From NCBI GenBank assembly GCA_964533435.1, contig CAZHLU010000009.1:1-20090 (forward strand): 20,090 bases of DNA, read 5' to 3'. Origin of the DNA: CAZWIT01 sp964533435 (GTDB lineage Bacteria; Patescibacteriota; Patescibacteriia; UBA1558; GWA2-36-10). Positions 7,877 through 14,448 of this stretch are shown here, piece by piece. The translations under genes were made by a program, and so were the position numbers. The notes below the pieces were generated by a model, which was given only the letters and a program-made list of their open reading frames with translations, did not search any database and was not told the origin of the DNA. Position 1 is the stretch's first letter. Each line of letters starts with the position of its first letter.

Positions 7877-8611
7877 TTATATATAAGAAAGTAATCTAAA
7901 GCTTTGTGGCGCACTTTCAAAAACAGTTTGATAATAAATCTGCGATATCTGTCCCCATTCTTTATTTAAATCAACTGATAAATTAGAGTCTAAAAGTTCT
8001 TGCCAATCTTGTTGTAAAATATTTTTTAACCAAAGAACTAAATCCTGGCTAATTGGCCAAACCTGATCCTGACCGTGTTCCTGACATATTATACCACGAC
8101 CAGGCATATAATAGTTAGCTTGCTCAAATCTGGCTTTACCACAAACTAAACATTTATCTAATTGCTGCGCATATCCTAAAAGACCTAAATATTTCCATAA
8201 AAAAGTACGTACTAATAAATTTTTTTTAGTAAGTGATAGCTCTGCCTCATTTAACAAATTTAAGATATTATCTACTAATAAAAATTCTTTAAATTTATGC
8301 CCTAAACTATGGTCGTGTAAAAGCATCTCAACAACTGCTGAAGCTAAAGTCAAAAGTTTTAAATCTGTTCGCAAATTACTAAAATCTTTTAAAATAGTAA
8401 CTCCAGCTAAATGATCACGTTTACCACGGCCGATCATTACTCTCACTTTAGCAAAAGGCAACATGTGTCCAGCGAGTTTATTACCTGGCTTGGCAGCCGA
8501 ACGTAAAATTACTGACACTATTCCTTCTTGAGGTAAATATAAATCATAAAGCCGATCTGCCCGTGACATAGGCCGACTACGTAAAACAAAAGCTTCGGTC
8601 TTAAAGGCCAT
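7877..8611 (-). CDS. recO: DNA repair and recombination mediator RecO
   Basis: 244 aa, normal length. The N-terminal OB fold starts with the typical MAFKTEAFVLRSRPMSRADR and continues to LPQEGIVSVILRSAAKPGNKLAGHMLPFA. A helical domain follows, with a zinc-binding site C154-x2-C157 ... C176-x2-H179, where the last ligand is His rather than Cys. RecO works with RecR and RecF to load RecA on SSB-coated single-stranded DNA. Its ATG overlaps the ileS stop as TAATG (one shared base), a sign of coupled translation. A weak AGGA lies 8 bases upstream of the start. Confidence 0.93.
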   Translation of the reverse strand: MAFKTEAFVLRSRPMSRADRLYDLYLPQEGIVSVILRSAAKPGNKLAGHMLPFAKVRVMIGRGKRDHLAGVTILKDFSNLRTDLKLLTLASAVVEMLLHDHSLGHKFKEFLLVDNILNLLNEAELSLTKKNLLVRTFLWKYLGLLGYAQQLDKCLVCGKARFEQANYYMPGRGIICQEHGQDQVWPISQDLVLWLKNILQQDWQELLDSNLSVDLNKEWGQISQIYYQTVFESAPQSFRLLSYI

Positions 8612-11580
8612 TATTTAATTCCTAAAATAATTTTAGCACCTTCAATGTCTAGTTCTGTTTGGTAACTAGGTTTAACTTGCATCAATACCAAATCACCAGC
8701 TGAAGTGCCTTTTACTAATTCACTGTTATACTTTTTCATTAAACCCAACAAATAATCAGAGTCAGTTTGATATACTTCGCTTGGTTTATCCTGTGGTTGC
8801 AAACCTGCTTCTTTACGTAAAGCATTGATAGTACGAATAATCTCTCTAATCACACCCTTGTCTTTTAGCTCTGGAGTAATATTGGTATCTAGAGCAATTT
8901 GAAAATTATCTACCACTGATTGCTCCCAATTTGGTTCCATTTTTATTTCCGAAACAATATTAACTTCTTCAACATTTAGTTCTTCTGCAATGATATTTAA
9001 ATAATCTTTAACTGAGCCTGAATTTTTAGTTACTATTATTTGTGCTAAAGGTTGACGTACTTTAAAACCAGTTTTAGATCTTAAAGCGTGAGCAGCCTCT
9101 ACTATCTTACGCACCAAAGACATTTGCTCTAATACTTTATTATCAACTAATTTCTTTTCAAATTTTGGCCAACTGGTCAAATGAACCGATTCTTCATTAT
9201 TTATAAATTCTTGATAAATAATTTCAGCGGTCATTGGTGTAAATGGGGCAATAATTTTAGCTAGAGTTTTTAAGACATAACCCAAAGTAGCAATAGCTGC
9301 TGCTCTATCATCCTTATCCTCACCTTTAAAACGATCACGACTACGACGTACATACCAAGTAGAAAGTTCATCCACAAAATCAAATAAAGGTCGTGTAGCT
9401 TGGACTAAATTATAAATTTCCATAGCTTGAGACACTTCTTGATTCAAAGTTTGCAGACGACTGATAATCCATTTATCTAAATCGTTATTTAATTTTTTAG
9501 GCAATTCTTCAGCACTCAATTTTTCCTCGCCTCTAAACATCAAATAAAAATTCAAAATATTTTGTAACAAGCCAGTAAAACGGCGATAAACTACTTGTAA
9601 ATCTTTTTCTGTAAAAGCTAAATTTTCAGCTAACATCACTGGCGAAGAAAGCAAATACAAACGCATAGCGTCTGCACCATATTTTTCCATAATCACATTA
9701 GGATCTGGATAATTTTGTAAACGCTTGCTCATTTTCTTGCCGTCTTCTGCTACCACAATGCCATTTACAATTACATTTTTAAAAGCAGCTTGTTTTTTGA
9801 TGGCCCCAGAAATAACGTGTAAATAATAAAACCAAGCTCGAGTTTGATCGGTGCCTTCAGCAATAAATTGAGCAGGAAATTTTTTATCAAAAGAATCTTT
9901 ATTAGCATATGGATAATGTGCTTGGGCATAAGGCATAGAGCCAGAATCAAACCAAGTATCAAGTACATCTGGAATTCTAGTCATCAGACCGCCACACTTA
10001 CAATTAAAGGTAACTTTGTCAACTACATGTTTATGTAAATCCGTTACAATTTGTCCACTAGCTTCTTTGAGCTCTTGAATAGAGCCAAAGACTATTCTCT
10101 CTTTACACTTATCACATTGCCACATCGGAATAACCGAAGCCCAAAATCTTTGCCGAGAGATTGACCAATCACGGGCCCCTTCTAACCAATTACCAAAACG
10201 ACCAGCCTTAATGTGCTCTGGAATCCAATTAATATCTTTGGCGTATTTTAATAAATCTTTTTTAATTTTAGTAACTGACACAAACCAAGATGAAGTTGCA
10301 TAATTAATCAAAGGAGTTTCGCAACGCCAACAATGTGGATAGCTGTGTTCGTATTGTTCTTTAGCAAAAAATAAATCTTTAGCTACTAAATATTTCAAAA
10401 CCTTAACATCGGTAGACTGCACATCTTCAATCGGCTTAACGTGTAAACCGGCAAAATCAACTGCTTCTTTATTAATAGTACCACCCATAGCTACATGCTG
10501 AACAAAAGGCAAATTATGCTCTTGTCCTAAAGCCATATCATCTTCACCAAAAGCTGGGGCAATATGCACAATGCCAGTACCATCTTCTGTAGTCACAAAC
10601 TCAGCACTATACACTTGCCAACCATTATCTCGATTAGTTAAATTTTTATCATTAGCATAATAGTCAAACAATGGTCGATATTTTTTAGTAACTAAATCTT
10701 TACCTTTAAATTCTGCTACTATTTCTGGATTATTAAATTTATCTTTTAAAGATTCAAATCTAGCTTTAGCTAAAATATAATATTTAACTTTAAAATCTAA
10801 ACTAGAAGGATTATTTGTAGTTAGTGGCTCAATATTTTTACCTTCAATAAACTTATCTTTAACTTTTATATAATCAATATCTGCACCTACTGCCAAAGCC
10901 ACATTACCAATCAAAGTCCAAGGCGTAGTTGTCCAAGCCAAAAAATAAGTACCCGGCTCATCTACTAACTCAAATTTAGCAGTTAAAGATAAATCTTTGA
11001 TATCTTTATAACCTTCAGCTACTTCTTGTTGTGACAAGGTAGTTTCACAACGTGGGCAAATATGCATGGACTTATAGCCTTCATAAACCAAACCTTGGTC
11101 ATACAAAGATTTAAATACCCACCAAATACTTTCCATATAATCTGGATCCATAGTACGGTAGGGATTTTTCATATCTACAAAACGTCCCAAACGATTGATG
11201 GTTTTTTCCCACTCACTAACATAAGTCAAAACTTTAGAACGACAAGTTTCATTAAATTTATCAACTCCTAATTTATAAATCTCTGATTTGGATTTGATAC
11301 CTAATTCTTTTTCCACAATATTCTCTACCGGCAAACCATGACAATCCCAACCCCAACGGCGCTCTACCCGATAGCCTTGCATAGTATAATAACGTGGCAC
11401 AACGTCTTTCATAATGCTAGCCACTAAATGACCGTAGTGCGGTGTGCCAGTAGCAAAGGGCGGCCCATCATAAAACAAATAATCACCCTTAGGCGCATTA
11501 CGCTCTACTGTTTTTTGAAAAATATCTTGTGCTTGCCAAAAAGCAATAATTTCTTGCTCTCTATCTTTAAAATCAGCCAT
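8611..11580 (-). CDS. ileS: Isoleucyl-tRNA synthetase
   Basis: 989 aa class I synthetase charging tRNA-Ile. HIGH-type signature P47-H-Y-G-H51 within GPPFATGTPHYGHL, then RWGWDCHGLPVE. The editing (CP1) region includes TTTPWTLIGNVALAVG and a GTGIVHIAPAFGEDD motif. ARDWSISRQRFWASVIPMW is the core after CP1, and KMSKR is at 616-620 followed by LQNYPDP. Cys pairs ICPRCETTL and CDKCKERI may bind zinc. The length and KMSKRLxNYPDP resemble the eukaryote-like (type 2) IleS group, which includes mupirocin-insensitive enzymes; this is a family-level inference. It is the first gene of the ileS-recO-surface protein-tgt run. No Shine-Dalgarno is seen before the ATG. Confidence 0.97.
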   Translation of the reverse strand: MADFKDREQEIIAFWQAQDIFQKTVERNAPKGDYLFYDGPPFATGTPHYGHLVASIMKDVVPRYYTMQGYRVERRWGWDCHGLPVENIVEKELGIKSKSEIYKLGVDKFNETCRSKVLTYVSEWEKTINRLGRFVDMKNPYRTMDPDYMESIWWVFKSLYDQGLVYEGYKSMHICPRCETTLSQQEVAEGYKDIKDLSLTAKFELVDEPGTYFLAWTTTPWTLIGNVALAVGADIDYIKVKDKFIEGKNIEPLTTNNPSSLDFKVKYYILAKARFESLKDKFNNPEIVAEFKGKDLVTKKYRPLFDYYANDKNLTNRDNGWQVYSAEFVTTEDGTGIVHIAPAFGEDDMALGQEHNLPFVQHVAMGGTINKEAVDFAGLHVKPIEDVQSTDVKVLKYLVAKDLFFAKEQYEHSYPHCWRCETPLINYATSSWFVSVTKIKKDLLKYAKDINWIPEHIKAGRFGNWLEGARDWSISRQRFWASVIPMWQCDKCKERIVFGSIQELKEASGQIVTDLHKHVVDKVTFNCKCGGLMTRIPDVLDTWFDSGSMPYAQAHYPYANKDSFDKKFPAQFIAEGTDQTRAWFYYLHVISGAIKKQAAFKNVIVNGIVVAEDGKKMSKRLQNYPDPNVIMEKYGADAMRLYLLSSPVMLAENLAFTEKDLQVVYRRFTGLLQNILNFYLMFRGEEKLSAEELPKKLNNDLDKWIISRLQTLNQEVSQAMEIYNLVQATRPLFDFVDELSTWYVRRSRDRFKGEDKDDRAAAIATLGYVLKTLAKIIAPFTPMTAEIIYQEFINNEESVHLTSWPKFEKKLVDNKVLEQMSLVRKIVEAAHALRSKTGFKVRQPLAQIIVTKNSGSVKDYLNIIAEELNVEEVNIVSEIKMEPNWEQSVVDNFQIALDTNITPELKDKGVIREIIRTINALRKEAGLQPQDKPSEVYQTDSDYLLGLMKKYNSELVKGTSAGDLVLMQVKPSYQTELDIEGAKIILGIK

Positions 11581-11607
11581 AAAATTACAATTTATTAAGT
11601 GTTGCTT

Positions 11608-11636
11608 ATTTTAACTTAAAATATCGGCTTTGACAA
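11608..11636 (-). promoter_or_regulatory. Promoter of the ileS operon
   Basis: The minus strand reads TTGTCA (11631-11636), a 17-base spacer, and TAAAAT (11608-11613). The predicted start near 11601 leaves a leader of about 20 bases, too short for a T-box riboswitch. Confidence 0.6.
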
Positions 11637-11637
11637 C

Positions 11638-11763
11638 TTAAAAAAATAAAGAATAAACTTGTTGCCACCAACTCTTTTTTTGCTTTTTCCTACCTTTAGC
11701 TACATATACCTTTTGCTGACAAGTAGTTGGTAGTAAAAAGATTTTGTCTAATTTTTTACGCAT
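11638..11763 (-). CDS. Possible 41-aa basic peptide
   Basis: An ATG at 11761-11763 opens 41 codons ending at TAA 11638-11640. The product is Lys-rich in the middle (AKGRKKQKKSWWQQ) with a hydrophobic tail (VYSLFF). It has no Shine-Dalgarno. The ileS -35 element abuts its stop codon. It fills most of the space between ileS and the merR-type gene, which are otherwise packed. Coding status rests only on the open frame and position, so it may be chance. Confidence 0.3.
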   Translation of the reverse strand: MRKKLDKIFLLPTTCQQKVYVAKGRKKQKKSWWQQVYSLFF

Positions 11764-11784
11764 AAATTTTATAAAATATATATC

Positions 11785-11839
11785 TATAAACCTCTCAAAG
11801 CTCCCGAAGCATGGTAGGAAGCTTTAAGAGGTGTTTATA
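11785..11839 (-). terminator. Long hairpin at the end of the MerR-type gene (possible terminator or processing stem)
   Basis: CCTCTCAAAGCT (11791-11802) pairs with AGCTTTAAGAGG (11820-11831). As minus-strand RNA the single difference becomes a G-U pair, so the 12-bp stem is complete. The outer TATAAA / TTTATA can extend it past a 2-base bulge. The MerR stop codon (11835-11837) lies in the outer stem. The minus-strand T-run after the stem is poor (TTTATAGATA), so intrinsic termination is uncertain. Confidence 0.5.
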
Positions 11840-12074
11840 GCAATTTTTTAATCTCACTAATAGTGAGACGTTTTTTGCTTTTCAAGCCTTCAATTTTGCG
11901 TAAACGGGACATAGCCTTATCAGCATCATAAAGACGATAACCACCCTTACTAATAGCATCAGCCTTAAGCAAGCCTTCTTGGGTATAAAAATGAATAGTA
12001 GAAGGTAAAACAGAAAAACGACGAGCAAGCTCGCCAATTTTTAGTAAATTATTTTTATCCCCTACTTTGACCAT
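11835..12074 (-). CDS. Small MerR-type DNA-binding regulator (winged helix only)
   Basis: With the start at the ATG 12072-12074 the product is 79 aa. It begins MVKVGDKNNLLKIGELARRF, where LLKIGELARRFSVLPSTIHFYTQEGLL is the helix-turn-helix and wing entry of the MerR family. GGYRLYD (residues 45-51) is the wing, followed by a helix and ending KRLTISEIKKLL. The dimerisation helix and effector domain of typical MerR proteins are missing, so this is a free-standing DNA-binding domain. A longer frame opens at 12173, but it would translate through the promoter and the palindrome. The inner start is preferred because TTTACA-17-TATAAT lies just upstream. The predicted TSS is about 6 bases before the ATG, so the mRNA is nearly leaderless. 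Its target is probably its own promoter (inference). Confidence 0.75.
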   Translation of the reverse strand: MVKVGDKNNLLKIGELARRFSVLPSTIHFYTQEGLLKADAISKGGYRLYDADKAMSRLRKIEGLKSKKRLTISEIKKLL

Positions 12075-12086
12075 AAAAGCACTATA

Positions 12087-12115
12087 ATTATAAAACATAA
12101 ACCATAAAGTGTAAA
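12087..12115 (-). promoter_or_regulatory. Promoter of the MerR-type gene
   Basis: TTTACA (12110-12115), 17-base spacer, TATAAT (12087-12092) on the minus strand. The spacer is the standard 17, not the stretched 19-20 of promoters that MerR proteins activate by twisting. Repression by steric block is therefore more likely than activation. Confidence 0.7.
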
Positions 12116-12136
12116 GTACTACTTTATACTTTATGG
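12102..12136. promoter_or_regulatory. 35-bp near-perfect palindrome, putative operator of the MerR-type regulator
   Basis: CCATAAAGTGTAAAGTA on the left mirrors TACTTTATACTTTATGG on the right with one mismatched pair and a single central base. Each arm holds a tandem ATAAAGT/GTAAAGT-like unit. The palindrome covers the -35 element of the regulator's own promoter and extends upstream of it. Confidence 0.7.
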
Positions 12137-12200
12137 TTGTGGATAAAATAAAAAATACACTAACCCTAGCCAAGTTAAAAGAGTAATATCGACAGAATTT

Positions 12201-12228
12201 TTGACAAAAAAAATTATAATGCTATTAT
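12201..12228 (+). promoter_or_regulatory. Strong promoter of the 69-aa gene
   Basis: A perfect TTGACA at 12201-12206, then a 16-base spacer and TATTAT at 12223-12228 (an alternative register TTATAT at 12225-12230 gives 18). Predicted start near 12235, leaving about a 50-base leader before the ATG at 12286. Confidence 0.65.
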
Positions 12229-12285
12229 ATTAACGGTCTTTACTCTTCAAATGACAAGACTAAAAACCAACAAGGGGGAGTCAAA

Positions 12286-12495
12286 ATGTTGTTGTTATGG
12301 ATCTGTATTATCTGTACATTTACAGGTATCATTATCTCATTGATCGGTCTCAAGAGAATGCCCGCTGATCAAAGACGGGCCCAACGCTTTCGCTTCTTCC
12401 TGGCCATGACTGGCCCTGGTAGCACCGCTATTAAAATCGGTACTTCGCTGATCATTGCTAGTGCCATGTGCGAGCTCCTTCACCATCTTCCTTAA
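12286..12495 (+). CDS. 69-aa two-helix membrane protein of unknown function, GC-rich cassette
   Basis: Two hydrophobic segments (residues 2-21 and about 48-66) flank a basic hinge, KRMPADQRRAQRFR. Cys occurs at 7, 10 and 62. An excellent Shine-Dalgarno, AAGGGGGAG (12272-12280), ends 5 bases before the ATG, unlike most neighbouring genes. Codons use many C/G third positions; bases 12361-12420 contain 37 G or C of 60 in an AT-rich region. A consensus-like promoter lies upstream and a hairpin terminator downstream, so it is a monocistronic, self-contained unit. I recognise no family. A small holin- or toxin-like membrane peptide, or a small stress membrane protein, are possibilities without direct evidence. 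The overlapping minus-strand frame at 12337-12534 lacks such signals. Confidence 0.75.
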   Translation: MLLLWICIICTFTGIIISLIGLKRMPADQRRAQRFRFFLAMTGPGSTAIKIGTSLIIASAMCELLHHLP

Positions 12496-12527
12496 ACTCT
12501 TCATACAAAGAGTAATCGAAGATCTAG

Positions 12528-12561
12528 GGGGCAACAGAACAACTCCTGTTGCCTCTTTTTT
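12528..12561 (+). terminator. Intrinsic terminator of the 69-aa gene
   Basis: GGCAACAG (12530-12537), 8-base loop, CTGTTGCC (12546-12553), extended by G-U and G-C pairs, followed by TCTTTTTT. A further 6-bp hairpin, ACTCTT-CATACA-AAGAGT (12496-12513), lies between the stop codon and this terminator. Confidence 0.9.
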
Positions 12562-12566
12562 ATTTT

Positions 12567-12607
12567 TTAAAAAAAGGGTCCAAAACTTTAAGTCTTAGGC
12601 CCTTTTA
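12567..12607 (-). terminator. Intrinsic terminator of the 172-aa gene
   Basis: On the minus strand AAAAGGG pairs with CCCTTTT. An inner CC/GG and a small ACTT/AAGT stem lie inside, and a T-run follows (12567-12573). The 172-aa gene ends about 20 bases before it. The plus-strand side has only a short T-run. Confidence 0.7.
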
Positions 12608-12626
12608 AAAATTAATTTAATTTGAT

Positions 12627-13145
12627 TTATTGTTGTTTACTCTTCATAATCTCTTTATAAACTTCGGAGTTAGTACCGATCTCCTCTACGGCCACTACTC
12701 GATCCCGACTAATTTGTAATAAACCAGTTGGCTGATGTACTTCTTGACCACGATGCACCAGAACCGGTACTTCTACTACCTGAGGTTCATCACCCTCTTT
12801 TTCAGCTGGCACTGTTCTTTGCTCTGTCTGCAAATAATAAACATCATCTAAGTAAATATAATTTGCATCTTCTTTGGCAACTTTAGCATAGTAATATTGA
12901 TTGTTATCCAGATAAACTACCTTATAAGGCAAAACTTTTACTACTTTAGATTGCTTTTCCATTGACCACCACATCATCCCTAATAAAAGCAAAACAATAA
13001 AAACTAAAATGTAGGCCAATAGATTATAAGATTTTTTGGCTGATTTAGACGAAACTTTTTGAGAAACAAATTGATCAAAGTCCATTAAATCTGCGGAATT
13101 TTTAGGAGCAGCTTTGACAGCGGCTGTAGTTTTAGCACGAGGCAT
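12627..13145 (-). CDS. Single-pass membrane-anchored protein of unknown function
   Basis: 172 aa. The N-terminus (1-40) is basic and Ala/Ser-rich. One transmembrane helix lies at about 41-60 (NLLAYILVFIVLLLLGMMWW). The remainder is likely outside and includes VVYLDNNQYYYAKV and YIYLDDVYYLQTEQ, a beta-rich motif pair. I associate this pattern with conserved hypothetical proteins of CPR bacteria, but could not verify it. The end is charged (EVYKEIMKSKQQ). It stands alone, divergent from dprA, with its own promoter and terminator. No enzymatic motif is seen. Confidence 0.8.
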   Translation of the reverse strand: MPRAKTTAAVKAAPKNSADLMDFDQFVSQKVSSKSAKKSYNLLAYILVFIVLLLLGMMWWSMEKQSKVVKVLPYKVVYLDNNQYYYAKVAKEDANYIYLDDVYYLQTEQRTVPAEKEGDEPQVVEVPVLVHRGQEVHQPTGLLQISRDRVVAVEEIGTNSEVYKEIMKSKQQ

Positions 13146-13187
13146 AATTTTAAAAATTTTATAAATAATAATAATTTAATTATTCTA

Positions 13188-13216
13188 ATAATAGCAATTT
13201 TAAACCTAAAAGTAAA
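13188..13216 (-). promoter_or_regulatory. Promoter of the 172-aa gene
   Basis: Minus strand TTTACT (13211-13216), 17-base spacer, TATTAT (13188-13193). The leader is about 35 bases, AT-rich, with no Shine-Dalgarno. Confidence 0.55.
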
Positions 13217-13226
13217 ATGCTCAAAT

Positions 13227-13255
13227 TTTACAAATAAATTCATTTGTATTATTAT
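13227..13255 (+). promoter_or_regulatory. Promoter of dprA with an internal dyad
   Basis: TTTACA (13227-13232), 17-base spacer, TATTAT (13250-13255). The spacer contains the 18-bp near-palindrome ACAAATAAATTCATTTGT (13230-13247, one mismatched pair), a possible operator. The predicted start is near 13262. Confidence 0.6.
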
Positions 13256-13279
13256 TTGATTATTAAATAAAAAAACAGG

Positions 13280-13310
13280 CATCCTTTAATCATTAATTAT
13301 TAAGAGGATG
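13280..13310 (+). promoter_or_regulatory. Hairpin enclosing the dprA start codon
   Basis: CATCCT-TTAAT (13280-13290) can pair with ATTAA-(G)-AGGATG (13299-13310) across an 8-base loop with one bulged G. The stem contains both the AGAGG and the ATG of dprA, so folding could limit initiation. This is inferred from sequence only. Confidence 0.4.
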
Positions 13311-14387
13311 AACAAGAAAAGCGATTATTTTTTATTTTTCTTTTACAAACTAAAAGGCCTAGGTTTAAAAACTATTTATTCTTATTTAAAAATTTTTGCT
13401 AGTGCTGAAAAATTTTATTTAGCTGCCTTTGAAAATAGTAAACTTCTAGATAAAAAAACTCTGTTTATTATCCAAGAAAAACAGCGAGACCAAACTTTTA
13501 TTAAAAATATAAAAATAGAATGGTCTCAAATCAACGCTACTTATTGTACTATTTTGGATCCCGACTATCCGCCCTTGCTAAAAAATATCTACGACCCGCC
13601 TTTGTTTTTATTTTATCAAGGCAATAAGAAATTACTGACTAGCAATTTTTTACTTACAATGGTTGGCTCGCGTACTTTTTGCTCCTACCATCAAATCTTA
13701 AGTCAAAAAATTATTAGCCAACTCCAATCCACTCCTCTAATCTTAGTAAGCGGTTTAGCACTAGGCATTGATACTCAAGTACATAAATCTGCCTTAGAAA
13801 ATAATTTAGCCACTATTGCTGTTTTGGGATCTGGTTTTTCCCCCAGGGTACTTTATCCAAAAAGTAACTTGGCATTAACCAAAAAAATTATTGCTCAAAA
13901 TGGATTAATATTAAGTGAGTACCCGCCGAACACTGAAGCTGCCACTTATCAATTTCCCAAACGTAACCGTATCTTGGCAGGCTTAAGTCCTTTGACCATT
14001 ATCATTTCTGGAGCCAAAAAATCCGGCACCTTAATCACTGCTCAACTTGCCTTAGATGCTGGCCGTGAAGTCTATGCTCTGCCTGGCAATATTAACCAGA
14101 CTTTAAGCCAAGGACCAAATCAATTAATTGCCCAAGGCGCGCAAATACTCCTAGCTGCTGATGATATTTTAAATTTCTATAATTTAAGCAGTAGCAAAAG
14201 CCAAGCTGCTTGCTTAAATGAGATTGAACAAAAAATTATTAAAATACTAGAAATTGAAGCTCTACCCAAAGAAATTATTGCCCAAAAACTACAATTTAAG
14301 CTAGCCGATTTACAAACCATTATCTCTAATTTAGAACTTAAAGGCTTAGTAAAAATAAATATCTTTAACCAAGTAGAAATTAGCTAG
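13308..14387 (+). CDS. dprA: DNA-processing protein DprA
   Basis: 359 aa. DprA binds incoming single-stranded DNA and loads RecA during natural transformation. The Rossmann-like core spans about 115-285, with MVGSRTFCSYH (118-128), VSGLALGIDTQVHKSAL, LGSGFSPRVLYPKSN, SEYPP, FPKRNRILAGLS (216-227), KKSGTLITAQLALDAGREVYALPG and QGPNQLIAQGAQILL. The usual Glu-Ala in 'EA..KSGSL' is replaced by SGA. An N-terminal helical region (1-110) and a C-terminal winged-helix part (about 295-359) flank it, as in longer DprA proteins. AAGAGG directly abuts the ATG, too close to act as a normal Shine-Dalgarno, and the ATG lies in a hairpin stem (13280-13310). topA follows after 61 bases with its own promoter. 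Confidence 0.95.
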   Translation: MNKKSDYFLFFFYKLKGLGLKTIYSYLKIFASAEKFYLAAFENSKLLDKKTLFIIQEKQRDQTFIKNIKIEWSQINATYCTILDPDYPPLLKNIYDPPLFLFYQGNKKLLTSNFLLTMVGSRTFCSYHQILSQKIISQLQSTPLILVSGLALGIDTQVHKSALENNLATIAVLGSGFSPRVLYPKSNLALTKKIIAQNGLILSEYPPNTEAATYQFPKRNRILAGLSPLTIIISGAKKSGTLITAQLALDAGREVYALPGNINQTLSQGPNQLIAQGAQILLAADDILNFYNLSSSKSQAACLNEIEQKIIKILEIEALPKEIIAQKLQFKLADLQTIISNLELKGLVKINIFNQVEIS

Positions 14388-14389
14388 CC

Positions 14390-14418
14390 TTGCCAAAACC
14401 AATAATTTATTGTATAGT
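14390..14418 (+). promoter_or_regulatory. Promoter of topA
   Basis: TTGCCA (14390-14395), 17-base spacer, TATAGT (14413-14418), just after the dprA stop. The leader is about 24 bases, with no Shine-Dalgarno. Confidence 0.6.
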
Positions 14419-14448
14419 CAGCACTAATTTAACAAAAAATATCATTAT

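Noticed and set aside
11581..11834. T-box or other riboswitch before ileS
   Set aside because: The likely ileS promoter gives a leader of only about 20 bases. No T-box motif or specifier-type structure was seen in the 250 bases upstream.
12075..12173. N-terminal extension of the MerR-type protein from an ATG at 12173
   Set aside because: It would place the coding sequence over the palindrome and the TTTACA-17-TATAAT promoter. The residues are unlike MerR proteins and the inner ATG fits the promoter.
12337..12534. 65-aa minus-strand frame opposite the 69-aa gene
   Set aside because: It has no promoter or ribosome site, and its start region lies in the terminator area of the plus-strand gene. 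The plus strand has a complete set of signals.
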